Positions 8,001 to 18,261 are shown, counted from the stretch's first letter. The stretch is 64,000 bases of DNA from Semisulcospira habei (GCA_036245525.1 BTPG01000004.1:212443801-212507800); one strand, 5' to 3'. A program made the numbers and translations. Notes: generated from the sequence alone by a model not told the origin.

Positions 8001-9248
8001 ATGGCAGCGGGAGGATTTAATCATGAAGATTTTGAAATGGATGACACGTATGATTTTGGTAATACAACAGATATGACAGATATGACAGATATGACTGGTA
8101 CAAGAAATATTTACAGTTTACGTCACGAACTTTTAGAAACCAAAGTGAACTCATTTTATGATCATGTTGGTGGCCGCCCAGACAACGTAGATCCTAATCA
8201 GTTTGAACTTGATGGCAAGGGTCATTTATATTTAAATACTGTTGACAAAGGAAAAGTACTATTGACTAACAAAAAAGACCCTAGTAGGTTTAGGGCTTTA
8301 AGTACAATCAAAAATGAAGGTGGTGTTGGTGCCTTGCGTCAACTTGGAATTGGAGGGTCTCCTGTCACGCCAAGACTGGCTAGTGTTCTTCACGACACGC
8401 AAACAAAGTTACCAACAGGGCAACAAATTGAAATGGCACCTGTAACAAGCCTACCAGAAATAGCAAACACAGTGATACAAGAAACTTCATTTACTGAAGG
8501 GCAAATAAATGATGCTATGAAAACAATAGATGACCCACCTTTGTCAATGCGGGAGATTATAGGTTTGGATAAATCACTGCAGACGATAAGAGGTGAGATG
8601 GTAAACAATATTGCCAAACTGGGTGAGCTTGATAAACACATAGAACGTGAAAAAGAGAAACTGGCTACCGCAGACAATGGAAATCTTGACACAGAAATGA
8701 AAGAAAGAATCCAACACAGATTAAATGATTTGCAGATAGAAAGATCAGGACGGTTAGAAACAATTAGTATTGGAAGACAAAAACTGAAATCACAGGTCAA
8801 CAGGATTAGAGAAACTATTCAGAAAATACTTCACGAAGACACTACTTTGGCTGAGAGACTTAAAACACTTTTCAGAGAACAGGGTATCACTATTGCCAGT
8901 TTAATTACTGCTCTTGGATTTATTATCAGTACTGTTGTGTTGGCTGTCTCTGGGGGTGGCAGTGGTAGTAGTCCAACCCCGGCACCGCCAGGTCCTCCGG
9001 CACCACCAACAGACCCAAAAGACTTACAGTCATGGGTAAAGAAACAGTTGTCTCACATATCAGACTTGCTTAAGAAATTGGCTCTGAAAGCAATAGACGC
9101 TTTGCCTGGTATTATAGGCACTGTTGTCAGTTGGCTGATTAGTACAGCGGCAAAGGCAGTAGGGTTTATGGCAGAGCATGTGTGGGTATTTTTGGTGACA
9201 GTAGGAGGGTTGATGGTGGGTTATTTAATGAAACAGATAAAGAAGTAA
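8001..9248 (+). CDS. Polinton virion membrane protein, 415 aa
   Basis: The acidic N-terminus has a short tandem repeat (DMTDMTDMT). A long coiled-coil-like helix follows at about residues 190-280, then LFREQGITIASLITALGFII with a TM segment, a Gly/Ser and Pro-rich linker (GGGSGSSPTPAPPGPPAPP), and two further hydrophobic segments (ALPGIIGTVVSWLISTAAK; VWVFLVTVGGLMVGYLM). The REQGITIAS...SGGGSGS...LPGIIG pattern recurs in Polinton-like elements of cnidarians and molluscs. Three hydrophobic segments suggest an internal virion membrane-active protein (inference). The 3' end overlaps the convergent gene by 24 bp. Confidence 0.72.
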   Translation: MAAGGFNHEDFEMDDTYDFGNTTDMTDMTDMTGTRNIYSLRHELLETKVNSFYDHVGGRPDNVDPNQFELDGKGHLYLNTVDKGKVLLTNKKDPSRFRALSTIKNEGGVGALRQLGIGGSPVTPRLASVLHDTQTKLPTGQQIEMAPVTSLPEIANTVIQETSFTEGQINDAMKTIDDPPLSMREIIGLDKSLQTIRGEMVNNIAKLGELDKHIEREKEKLATADNGNLDTEMKERIQHRLNDLQIERSGRLETISIGRQKLKSQVNRIRETIQKILHEDTTLAERLKTLFREQGITIASLITALGFIISTVVLAVSGGGSGSSPTPAPPGPPAPPTDPKDLQSWVKKQLSHISDLLKKLALKAIDALPGIIGTVVSWLISTAAKAVGFMAEHVWVFLVTVGGLMVGYLMKQIKK

Positions 9249-10475
9249 TACCCCTAATCCTGTTAGACCTATTACCAATGCAGTTCTTTCTGACTCATGT
9301 GTGTCAGGGGTTGGTGTTGACTGTACTGGTTGTATGGGTGCCGGTGTTGGGGCCGGGGCCGGGGCCGGGGGTGTTACCGTCTGTAATGATTTTAATGACT
9401 GTACATGTGTGGTTGTTGCTCCTAAGTTTACAGATTGATTGAGACCGAGTTTTTGACCAACACCTGCAACAACTATTTCATTATTATAATTTGTTATTGT
9501 ACCCATTTGGAGTTGAAGGTCAGATGGTAACATGTATAACCCGATGCCAACTACAAAGTCAACTTTTGATCTGGCATATCTTAAAACGTCTTGGTAGCGT
9601 TGTATGCTTGATGGGAGATCAACTGTTGAATTAATTGAATCTTCAAGATTTGCAAGAAATTGTTTTTGTGCTTCAAATTTACCACTTCCATTCAAAATGT
9701 TTGATTTTGTTAGTGATTGTGCACCTAGTATACACCAGACATATGTTCTGATAGACTCATTGACGCGCTCGACTCCTGCTTGAGTAAACCCGTCAGATTT
9801 ATCTAAAATAAATGTGGTCCATGCATTAGTCTGCTTCTGCTCTATTGATCCTAACCAGACTTGTGATTTTGATGAGAATGAAGTGTAACCAGGGTAATAA
9901 TCTTGAGGGTATTGTCTGTGACTCATAGCGTAATACAATGTACCCATACCATTGTGATCATCAAGTTTTTGTGTAAAGTCATACTTGGGGCTGATGTTAA
10001 ATTCATTACAGATGCGTTCAAATGCTTTCATATCCATGGGGTTGTTAAACCTGTTGAAACTGGATTCAGTTGGTAATGGTGTATGCAGTTCTGACAGAAT
10101 ACGTCTAAGCTGGTAATAAGTGTGAAAACGATACACAGATCTAATCAGTTTGTTTGAGTGATTCAAATGGTCTGTGAATGAAACACCACAGCCTGTAGTT
10201 GAACACAGTATGGCAAAGATAAGTTGGTTTTGAAACATCTGTAGTGGACTTGAAGACCATTTTCTTGCAGTAGAGTCATCTGTTATTGGAGGGTTTAGGT
10301 AATGGTCAAACGGATTTGGTACTTTGACTTGGAATAAATCTTGTTCAGACACAGCTATGTCGAGTTGATTTAGTTGAATTATTTTCTGTTCATAAGTAGG
10401 TGCAACATTATATTTGGCATTCACATTGAATTGAAATGCGTTCGTTGTGGTAATGGTTGGTGATTTAAATTCCAT
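9225..10475 (-). CDS. Polinton structural or membrane-anchored protein, 416 aa
   Basis: A largely soluble 330-residue region rich in aromatic and polar residues, followed by a Pro/Ala/Thr-rich linker (PPAPAPAPTPAPIQPV) and one C-terminal TM (TALVIGLTGLGVLLLYLFH), giving a tail-anchored topology. It sits in the virion gene block between the long membrane protein and the penton-like gene. I do not recognise an enzymatic motif. Candidates are a minor capsid protein or an attachment protein. It starts 24 bp from the divergent gene at 10500. Confidence 0.6.
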   Translation of the reverse strand: MEFKSPTITTTNAFQFNVNAKYNVAPTYEQKIIQLNQLDIAVSEQDLFQVKVPNPFDHYLNPPITDDSTARKWSSSPLQMFQNQLIFAILCSTTGCGVSFTDHLNHSNKLIRSVYRFHTYYQLRRILSELHTPLPTESSFNRFNNPMDMKAFERICNEFNISPKYDFTQKLDDHNGMGTLYYAMSHRQYPQDYYPGYTSFSSKSQVWLGSIEQKQTNAWTTFILDKSDGFTQAGVERVNESIRTYVWCILGAQSLTKSNILNGSGKFEAQKQFLANLEDSINSTVDLPSSIQRYQDVLRYARSKVDFVVGIGLYMLPSDLQLQMGTITNYNNEIVVAGVGQKLGLNQSVNLGATTTHVQSLKSLQTVTPPAPAPAPTPAPIQPVQSTPTPDTHESERTALVIGLTGLGVLLLYLFH

Positions 10476-10499
10476 CCTTTTTTATATGAGATAATAAAA
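10476..10499. promoter_or_regulatory. 24-bp bidirectional spacer
   Basis: Two divergent ATGs (10475 minus, 10500 plus) are separated only by an A/T-rich spacer containing TTTTTTATATGAGATAATAA. Leaders must be nearly absent, or transcription must start inside the opposing gene. Its composition matches the other start-proximal spacers in the element. Confidence 0.4.
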
Positions 10500-11207
10500 A
10501 TGTTTATTACCTTAACAAATCTTGACACAAGCAAACCAGTGTGGTTAACTAATGGGATTGATAATCGTGATGGTAGCAAGGCTGCAGCTATCCATGAAAT
10601 GTTCTATACAGTAAAATGGTTTAATGTAGAAGATGATATATATAATAAAGTAATTTTTGATGGTAAGACTGAAGCTTTACCGCCTGGTTATTATGACTTT
10701 TGTACTATAGCTGAATGGTTTCAAAGTAATTTTAAAATTAAAGCAACTTTAAATCCAGCTAACCTACTTGTTACATTAGAATTTCCGACACAAAATTGGT
10801 TAAAGATCTCAGATAGATTTGCATATTTACTTGGATTTTATATTGATGAAGATTGGTGGAGATCAGATGATTTAGGTGAATTAAAGTTTGGTATTATAAC
10901 AATGAAGACAAAAAAACTTAAAATAACTGGAAAACGCCCTGTTTATTTGGCAGTACACACAGTATTTAATGTTTATTTGAAAGAACTAAACACTACTGAA
11001 AATGTACACAATGGAAAGCCTTCGTCTTTGTTGAGATGTGTGCCAGCTGGAACTGCACCCTATTGTGAAAGTGTGGTTGTTAGATTTCCTGCACAGTTTA
11101 AGAAATTAGGTTCTAGTTTCTTTGAGTCACTGAGTATATCTGTTACTAATCAAGATGACAAACCAGTTGCTATGCATGATTTTAGTGTTGTGTTGGAAAT
11201 AAAATAA
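10500..11207 (+). CDS. Penton-like minor capsid protein (single jelly roll) candidate
   Basis: 235 residues with LPPGYYDFCTIAEWFQSN, a beta-rich middle (LLVTLEFPTQNWLKISDRF) and AYLLGFYIDE. The PGxY...LGF arrangement is found in small beta-rich capsid-associated proteins of Polintons and adintoviruses. The last segment (DKPVAMHDFSVVLEIK) fits a closing beta strand. Size, beta-strand density and place in the virion block support a penton-type protein, but structural assignment needs fold prediction. Confidence 0.55.
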   Translation: MFITLTNLDTSKPVWLTNGIDNRDGSKAAAIHEMFYTVKWFNVEDDIYNKVIFDGKTEALPPGYYDFCTIAEWFQSNFKIKATLNPANLLVTLEFPTQNWLKISDRFAYLLGFYIDEDWWRSDDLGELKFGIITMKTKKLKITGKRPVYLAVHTVFNVYLKELNTTENVHNGKPSSLLRCVPAGTAPYCESVVVRFPAQFKKLGSSFFESLSISVTNQDDKPVAMHDFSVVLEIK

Positions 11208-11228
11208 TTTTATTTTTGTTTATAAAAA

Positions 11229-12104
11229 ATGAGTGGTGGTCCAAAGCCGAGAATCATACCAGTTGCATGTCCAGTAACAGAATTGAAAGATTTGGCAGAC
11301 GTACAGGATTTTGAGAAGGAAGGAGAAATTGGAGAAATATATGGTTTTGAACTTGATTTAAATGGCATGTACAAGAGGAAAGTAATTGTTGACATGAAAG
11401 ACGGTGAAAGACAGATTCCTAAACTTGGTCAGCTTCGTGATGTTACTGTACCTACTCCACCTGTAAATAATTCGCCCTACAACTTAATACATGTAGGTAG
11501 TAAGTGGGTGGTTTCACCTGTGCCTGTTCCACCACCCACAATTGACTGGGACATAAAGTTGGAATTTATTAGTCCTTATGTATACACTGATGATGAAGGC
11601 GCCTTAGTGTTTAGGAAGGTTGTTAATTCTGCGCCGCTTATTGTAAGCCTTGTTCCAAGTTTTGCTTCAGACGACAATAGCAGAGAAAAACTGAAAGTTG
11701 AAAATTATGAGAGACGGAGATATCTTCTTACACATAGGAAGGGTAGGTCTGATGCGAAGGTCGTGTTTGCACCAATAAACTTTCCCATCGCAAGAGAAGC
11801 GACAATAGTGTTTGAAATTATCATGAGATCAGTAACTACTGCTAAAGAGGCTCAAATTGCACAAGGAATTAAACTTACATGGAATGACACAGTAACAGAA
11901 TCATCAAAGGTCTTTATTGCTATTACAAAAAATAATGATGTTATTAATGTTTTGAGCAGTGTTCCAGCTGTCAAGGTGGTGGTCGACAAAGCAACTTTTG
12001 TTCGTCTAACTTACATAAACCTTGAACACATTGATCTTGTTGCATTTTATTATGCTAACAAATTGTATACTTTTGAAGAGTTGCAAAATGTAATTGCTGA
12101 TTAA
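11229..12104 (+). CDS. Polinton protein of unknown function, 291 aa
   Basis: The frame begins 21 bp after the penton-like gene, behind TTTTATTTTTGTTTATAAAA. It is beta-rich with several short hydrophobic strands (PLIVSLVPSF, AKVVFAPINFP, ATIVFEIIM), a proline-rich hinge (PVPVPPPTIDWD) and no TM segment. No catalytic motif is recognised. It is probably a virion component or fibre-like protein given its position (inference). Confidence 0.55.
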   Translation: MSGGPKPRIIPVACPVTELKDLADVQDFEKEGEIGEIYGFELDLNGMYKRKVIVDMKDGERQIPKLGQLRDVTVPTPPVNNSPYNLIHVGSKWVVSPVPVPPPTIDWDIKLEFISPYVYTDDEGALVFRKVVNSAPLIVSLVPSFASDDNSREKLKVENYERRRYLLTHRKGRSDAKVVFAPINFPIAREATIVFEIIMRSVTTAKEAQIAQGIKLTWNDTVTESSKVFIAITKNNDVINVLSSVPAVKVVVDKATFVRLTYINLEHIDLVAFYYANKLYTFEELQNVIAD

Positions 12105-12132
12105 ATAAAAAAAAAATTTGTCAATAAAAAAA

Positions 12133-12828
12133 ATGGTAAACTTCTATCCGCAACTACCGACGCTTGAGCCGACTGAAACAAATGTGACGACTAAAACAAC
12201 ACTTGTGCCTGATCCACAGGTGACAGCTGTGCCAATTGCATCAGATAAAACATTACAGGCAGATGCATTCAGATTAAATAATATTACAGAAGCTTTGAAA
12301 TATTTGGAAAGTGAAGAGGCGAGGTACTCCAGATGTAAGAGACGGTATAAGGCCATTTTCAATTCTGTTCAAAACACTTCTATGGCTATTGGTGCAGTTT
12401 CAGCTGGTTGTTCTGTAGGGGGTATTGTTCTTTTTGCCACAGGAATTGGAAGTTTGGCTGGAATAGCAATTGAGGGTGTTAGCGTTGCTACATGCCTGGC
12501 TTGCTTTGGTTTGGAGGCCTTGAACAAGAGGTTTCACACAAAATTACAGAAACATGAAGCATTGAGTACGCTTGCTGGTGCAAAGCTAAGCAGTATGAAA
12601 CTTATTATCAGTAAGGCATTGAATGATAATTTTATTGATGACGAAGAATTTAAGCGAGTCCAGGATGATTTAAATAATTACAAGAAACAGAAGTCTGAAA
12701 TACAGAATAAGATGCGTAGTCAATCTCCCGTGAATGTTGAAGAACTAAAGGCTAGTTTTTTAGCAGAGGGAAAAAGGATAGGGGTACAGGAAACCACAGA
12801 AAAACTACACATTCTTTTAAACAAATAA
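12133..12828 (+). CDS. Polinton membrane-associated helical protein, 231 aa
   Basis: ATG 12133 (MVNFYPQLPTLEP) is preferred; a TTG five codons upstream is not a likely start. The protein has a Thr/Pro-rich N-terminus, a helix (LNNITEALKYLESEEARYSR), a glycine-rich hydrophobic hairpin (SAGCSVGGIVLFATGIGSL...) at about residues 95-130, and a charged helical C-terminal half (KALNDNFIDDEEFKRVQDDL). This helix-hydrophobic hairpin-helix arrangement, with an ISKALNDN block, is a recurring Polinton/adintovirus accessory family. Function unknown; membrane insertion is plausible. Confidence 0.65.
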   Translation: MVNFYPQLPTLEPTETNVTTKTTLVPDPQVTAVPIASDKTLQADAFRLNNITEALKYLESEEARYSRCKRRYKAIFNSVQNTSMAIGAVSAGCSVGGIVLFATGIGSLAGIAIEGVSVATCLACFGLEALNKRFHTKLQKHEALSTLAGAKLSSMKLIISKALNDNFIDDEEFKRVQDDLNNYKKQKSEIQNKMRSQSPVNVEELKASFLAEGKRIGVQETTEKLHILLNK

Positions 12829-12854
12829 AAATCAGATTTGGTAATCGTTTATTA

Positions 12855-12947
12855 ATGTCATACACTTCACAGAAAAATGCCATGCCACTTACAACACTTG
12901 TGCCTGATTATTTAACCCCATCTGCACCACCACCAGAGTACTACTGA
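12855..12947 (+). CDS. 30-codon ORF ending in a PPxY motif
   Basis: A short frame, ATG 12855 to TGA 12945-12947, preceded by TTTATTA as at the other genes of the element. The product is Thr/Pro-rich and ends PSAPPPEYY, which includes PPEY, a match to the PPxY late-domain motif that recruits Nedd4-type ubiquitin ligases. PPxY motifs occur in adenovirus protein VI and in retroviral Gag (family knowledge). The ORF is too short to prove coding by itself. Confidence 0.35.
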   Translation: MSYTSQKNAMPLTTLVPDYLTPSAPPPEYY

Positions 12948-13238
12948 GAAAAAAAAGTTTTTTTATTGTCCTTGTGTCTTGTCAAATCTGACCGAGTAAG
13001 TTGTGACTTAAGTCAAGTTGTTGTAAGAACTTAGGGTAAGTACTTGTAAGAACTTAGGGTAAGTACTTGTAAGAACTTAGGGTAAGTAAATAATAAGTTC
13101 TTATGGCAACACACTTAAAGGTTACCTCTGCAGGTTCCTAAAAGTTAGTTGCAACTTGTTAATAAGTATTAAGTTTCACTTGGCATCACTTGATCAGGTA
13201 AATTATTAGGTATTGACAGAGACAATAGTTATAGAGAG
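12948..13238. other. Polinton right non-coding end with 23-bp direct repeats
   Basis: No gene is seen. It contains three tandem copies of a 23-bp unit (TTGTAAGAACTTAGGGTAAG plus TAC) at 13021-13088, each with the small palindrome TAAGAACTTA. The region is probably the subterminal or inverted terminal repeat of the element. The left counterpart is outside the window, so the exact end cannot be set. Confidence 0.45.
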
Positions 13239-13436
13239 AGAACAATAGAGACCCGTAAGATAATCAGATCAATAAGGCCGCATCAGTCATACTCATCACT
13301 TTTTAAAAAGCAAAGGGTTGGTTCAGAATTAACGGGGGTAAAATTGGGGTCAAAATTTTGATATTAAAAAATGATGTAAATTAATGACTGATGCGGCTCT
13401 ATTGAATTTATTGTCTTACGGGTCTCTATTGTTCTC
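13239..13436. repeat. Foldback repeat (52-bp arms) at the Polinton flank
   Basis: Arms 13239-13290 and 13384-13436 are inverted copies (AACAATAGAGACCCGTAAGA...CCGCATCAGTCAT) with a few mismatches around a 93-bp loop. It could be a short MITE, or part of the junction between the Polinton and the host. The right arm runs directly into (GA)n. Confidence 0.7.
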
Positions 13437-13492
<56 letters not shown>

Positions 13493-13493
13493 C

Positions 13494-13582
<89 letters not shown>
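13437..13582. repeat. (GA)n microsatellite
   Basis: About 146 bp of GA dinucleotides with a few ACAG interruptions. It lies at the 3' side of a minus-strand LINE tail (next entry), the same arrangement as the (CT)n-bounded LINE copies on the plus strand further right. Confidence 0.95.
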
Positions 13583-13585
<3 letters not shown>

Positions 13586-13800
13586 GAAATGAAACTTTAT
13601 TTTTCAAGGATAAAAGAATAGGTGCGCAGACCTGTTTTCATTCTTGTCCTTGCTACACACTACAAAACAAAATAACGTACATAAATCGGGCATTTTTTTA
13701 CCCACACAAACACGCGCGCCGGTGTGCTGTTGCCGCGTGCACAGGTTTGTCCCAGATTAGCTTGTAACCTACAGGCGCCAAGCGAAGCCTGCACAACACT
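13583..13800 (-). mobile_element. LINE 3' tail, minus strand (CR1-like family)
   Basis: On the minus strand this reads ...AGCAAGGACAAGAATGAAAACAGG...AATAAAGTTTCATTTCATTT and then (CT)n. It matches the 3' ends of the LINE copies at 54160-54272, 57530-57621 and 49110-49198 (GCAACGGCAGG...TGAAAA...AATAAAGTTCATT-type). Only the 3' UTR is present. Confidence 0.65.
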
Positions 13801-14106
<306 letters not shown>

Positions 14107-14182
14107 CATGGCGTTTCCCGCCTTATGTACGTCCAACAGCGCGGTTAGCGTAGCTTGGCGTGACGTAATTATTATCGTGTTA
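14107..14182. repeat. Microsatellite-adjacent cassette, copy 1
   Basis: ATGGCGTTTCCCGCC...GCGGTTAGCGTAGCTTGGCGTGACGT. Related copies directly abut microsatellites at 22749 and 43717 (GAGGTTAGCGTAACTAGAC, AAGGTTTGCGTAGCTAGAT). Unclassified. Confidence 0.55.
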
Positions 14183-14184
14183 AG

Positions 14185-14330
14185 AAGTACCCAACGGAGA
14201 AAGAAACACGCTTAGAAAAAACGGTACAACACAATTTATTAATTTATTACTTCTTTGCATTTCACACGCTTGGCAGTCACCTTTTTGGTCTGGATTATTT
14301 ATTATCGTGTTACTTCACTGTCAGAGTCTG
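14185..14330. repeat. Partial copy of the 30.5-kb foldback element
   Basis: Shares AAGTACCCAACGGAGAAAGA, TACAACACAATTTATTAAT and CACGCTTGGCAGTCACCTTT with the element at 30514-30863, but lacks its central palindrome. Confidence 0.6.
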
Positions 14331-14916
14331 ATGTGTGCCCGCCTATGTTCGTCATGTGCGTGCTACAGAACGTGCTCCGACCAGCCCCATCTCAAAGTCT
14401 ACCGTATTTTCAGAGCAGTCGCTACTTATCAGCGAAAAAGGAGTCATAGATTGTTGAAGACAGTCACCACACAGTTGCGTCTTAATTTGTTTTTTTCTTC
14501 TAGGCGTGTTTGTTTCTCCCTTGGGGTTTCCTTGTCGTCACATTGCCATCCAAAAACCATCGATCAGCGACGCCTCTGAAGTGTTGCCCACCTCTTCCGA
14601 CTATACATCAAAACTGACACATTGTTCAAGATTTTTAAACGTACATCGTATCAGGTCAACTGTCACCGAATGATATTTGTTCTAAGATTGGTATAGAAAA
14701 GTGTCTTTGCGGAGATATTTGCGCTCCGATGTCAAACGACCCATACTGACGATACCCTTCGGCGGGGGGGGGGGGGGGGGGGGGGGGGACCCCAAGTAGT
14801 TACGCGTCTTTTCCGCCGAGCTGTATCGTCAATAGCAGTCAAAGGGTTAATAACTAACAGAAAATCCTTTACGTGCTAAAATTTGCCAACGAAACGGGTT
14901 CTTAGTGTGTCCTGTA
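14331..14916. other. No gene seen; 25-G homopolymer
   Basis: No credible coding frame or RNA gene. It contains an unbroken run of about 25 G at 14764-14788. Confidence 0.6.
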
Positions 14917-15130
14917 TTAACTTATTCAGCCCGACGGCCGTATTTCCCAAATTTTGGAGGTGTCATGTAATGACTATGCACCAGTTGCAGGAGATGGATC
15001 GACCATGATAATTCAAGGGCAGTGCCAGATTAGCTTGGCGCCGACAGGCGCCAAGCTAATTTGGCACTACCCTTGAATTATCATGGTCAATGCATCTCCT
15101 GCTGTAGTGCGTCAGGGCTGAATGGGTTAA
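14917..15130. mobile_element. TTAA-flanked foldback MITE, copy 1
   Basis: TTAA at 14917-14920 and 15127-15130 bound a 206-bp unit whose ends are inverted (CTTATTCAGCCCGACG versus CGTCAGGGCTGAATGGG). Inside is a 42-bp-armed hairpin (15001-15042 and 15047-15088, loop GACA) centred on GGCGCC. A second copy lies at 44778-44999 and a partial one at 32786-32855. TTAA target duplication is typical of piggyBac/Kolobok-type transposition. Confidence 0.8.
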
Positions 15131-15216
15131 AGCTCCCTCTGCGGGCACAGAAGTCTTTATAGCTTCAAAGTTAATCTCCTAATTTCTTGGTTTTCTTTCG
15201 ATAATGCTGCACAAAA

Positions 15217-15300
15217 GGACTGACTTAACTCGTTCATGGCGCCCCGCATCAACAGCTGCGGAACTTTCGCAGCTATTGATGCGTGGCGACTTGAATGAGG
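15217..15300. repeat. Foldback MITE (GCGCCCCGCATCAA family)
   Basis: Starts with TTAA-CTCGTTCA. The inverted arms carry GGCGCCCCGCATCAACAGCT and AGCTATTGATGCGTGGCGA. A related copy is at 23099-23217. The same general TTAA-CTCATTC start is seen in the 22.1-kb and 48.6-kb palindromes. Confidence 0.6.
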
Positions 15301-15723
15301 TGACTCATGAACTAAAAAAAAAAGACTTTTCTGTTCCACTTTGTTACTTGTAACTAGAGTTCCGCGGAGGGCGAAATTAAAGAGCAGCAACCAAACCTCT
15401 GTTACGCGTGCTTACGGAATCTATATGTAAAAAACAAAACAAAACAAAACAAAAAACAAAAAAAATAAAAAAAATACAGTAGCAAAACGTTCTATGGCCA
15501 CGACGGCCGCAGTGGGCCCGTGCACGCGGCTTTTGAGAAGAGAGACAGGAAAGTCTTAGTTAAAGCAAGACAAAAATTTCCTTCTTAAAACAAGCTCGCA
15601 ATTTGATGCCGGCCTTCTACACACATCATCTTTGAAGGACTGCTTTTCAACCATGTGCGTGTGAGTATCGGTTTTTGTCGCGATGATTCCTGTAGGAATA
15701 GATGCTCTCATGCGAAGATGAAT
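15301..15723. other. No gene seen; A-rich and unique sequence
   Basis: Contains an A-rich tract at about 15429-15475 and part of a dispersed family (TTTTTGTCGCGATGATTCCT at about 15672) also seen near 37476 and 49690. No coding frame is supported. Confidence 0.5.
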
Positions 15724-17044
15724 CAATGAATCTTTTTTTTTTTTTTTTTACAACGGTAAAGATATTAACAATGCCAGAGGCAATGCCATTTTTCAAATCT
15801 GCCGTCGCTACATCTACAAACAAACACAACAATTACATTACATTAATACATGTATATGACCAACGCCTACAGGTGTGTTGGGGGAGGGGTAGCAATGGTA
15901 AGGGGGGGGGGGGAGAACAACAACAACAAAAAAAAATCAACAAACAAAAATAAACCCCAGCAGCACTATACATACACAGCAGTAGAATGGGTACTTACTA
16001 ACAATGATATCTACGTATAAAAAGCAAAGTTTGCAGATAGTTATGGCTGCGAAGATAAATGTTTAAAAAGACTTTTCTTGAAACATGATACCGTTGGAGT
16101 AGTCTTCGTGTGGAATGGAAGCGAATTTGACAAAGTCGCCCCCGAGAATGCTAGACTGGTTTTTAAATAAGTCTATTCTGGTTTTGGGCACTACATACAG
16201 GCTTTTCGTATCGCCATAGCGGGACTGAGACCGGACTAGCAGCTGGGTTAGATTTTCTGGAGTGTTGTCATTCCGAATCTTGAAGAGGAGAACACCTTTG
16301 TTGAATGCAAACTGATTCTTGAGAGAAAGAAGTCCCGCTTTGTGAATCTTATCATCCGTTGTCACTGTAGGATCGGGTAAAATTAATTTCCCTGCTCGTC
16401 TGTGTAAGGAGTTCAGTCTTTTTAAATGTACATCTCTGCAGCCATCCCACACCGTCGAAGTATAATTGATGTGGGACTGATAATGTGCATAATAAAATAA
16501 TTTCCTGGTTTCAAATTCAGTGAAGTGCTTCAGTTTGGACAGCATGAAAATGTTTCTTGAAACAGTTTTACACACTTTACGTGTGTGTGCCTGCCACTTG
16601 AGCTGACCGTCTATGATAATTCCAAGGAGGCGGTGTTCAGACACTTGCTCAATAGAATTGCCTTCGAATGACAAATCAAGTAAAAGGGGGCTTAGTTGGT
16701 GTTTTTGGCGTGTCGCAACTGCCATTGACTAGTTTTTGCTGGATGAATACTCATTGAGTTACGTTCACACAAGGCGGACACCTCATCAAGGCTCTGTTGT
16801 AAGTTTTCTGCAACCACACGAAGGTTTTTATTTGCCGTGTGGATTGAAGTATCGTCAGCAAACAAGTCACATTCGACAGATTCGGACGTTAGGTAAAGAG
16901 GTAGATCGTTCATGTATAAAGAAAATAGCAGAGGCCCTAACACCGACCCTTGAGGTACTCCAAACTTTACCTCCTTCAGTTCAGAGTGTGATCCATTAGT
17001 GGTCCAGAGTGGTCCTTTTCCAACCCGCATTTGCATTAAAAATT

Positions 17045-17528
<484 letters not shown>

Positions 17529-17597
17529 CTAATTCCGAGTGGTTTGTGAGCTCAACCCCCTTCACTGCCGATCGAGACACAGGAAACCGATCCAGCT

Positions 17598-17663
17598 GCA
17601 AGAGGCATAGATCCTCATGAGCCCCCGCAATTGCGGGGGCTCATGAAGATCTATGCCTCTTGC
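17598..17663. repeat. 66-bp near-perfect palindrome (GGCATAGATCCTCATGAGC family)
   Basis: 33-bp arms with one mismatch and no loop, centred on GCAATTGC. Degenerate relatives occur at about 24650-24722, 37585-37660, 40230-40272, 40650-40702, 46785-46840 and 49863-49900. Several are preceded by TTAACCCCTTC-type sequence, suggesting a TTAA MITE family. Confidence 0.75.
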
Positions 17664-18008
17664 TTAATAACACCACTTCGATTCCACCTTCCTTGGTTTA
17701 GATGGGACAAGATGGTGTTGAATTTAACGTCTGCGTCCACCGGTACAGAAGGGGTTAATTGTGTCCACGGGATTGCCAAGCTAGACATTATACCCCTGTT
17801 ATTTTCAGCGGCTTTTCTAAGGTTACCTTGTCTCATGATGACACTTAGATCCGTTGTCGAGAGCTTCGTTGGAACGAACCGTGTCACAATGCGACATTTG
17901 TTACAAAGCTCCTGATCACTATGTAGTAAAACTGTTGCCGCTAGGGTTTCACGTGAAAGAAAAACAGAAGATAGTGGTAGAAAACCCTTTAAAATAGTAA
18001 CAGATAAC

Positions 18009-18038
18009 GACGTTTCGGATCAAAGATCCTTCCTCAGG
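18009..18038 (-). ncRNA. Hammerhead-like hairpin in PLE terminus (minus)
   Basis: Minus strand CCTGAGGAAGGATC-TTT-GATCCGAAACGTC: a CUGANGA-like box, a GGATC/GATCC stem, then GAAAC and GUC. Full-length Penelope-like elements carry hammerhead motifs in their terminal repeats (published family feature). One extra A sits between CUGAGGA and the stem, and stem I is not obvious. Other copies: 20445-20474 (minus), 21138-21168 (plus, with CTGA changed to CAGA) and 21285-21314 (plus). Confidence 0.45.
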
Positions 18039-18261
18039 TGACATGGAAACAAACGTAGAACAGAAAAGAACACGACAGAAAGAAAAGACGTCATCCTGTA
18101 TAGAGAGAATTTAGAATGACGTAAAAAAAAAAAAAAAAAAAAAAAAAAACACACACACATAGTGACGCAAATACACACGCACAAAACACATAGCACAAAA
18201 CTTACGTCTATATACATACACGTCACTGCATACATTCGCATTCACTCGTGCCTGCTGCAGC

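Noticed and set aside
1..12947. Adenain-type cysteine protease of the Polinton
   Set aside because: No ORF in the visible part shows the His/Glu/Cys pattern; it may lie upstream or be absent. I did not force an assignment onto the unknown ORFs.
13021..13088. CRISPR-like array
   Set aside because: The 23-bp units are directly tandem with no spacers; eukaryotic context.
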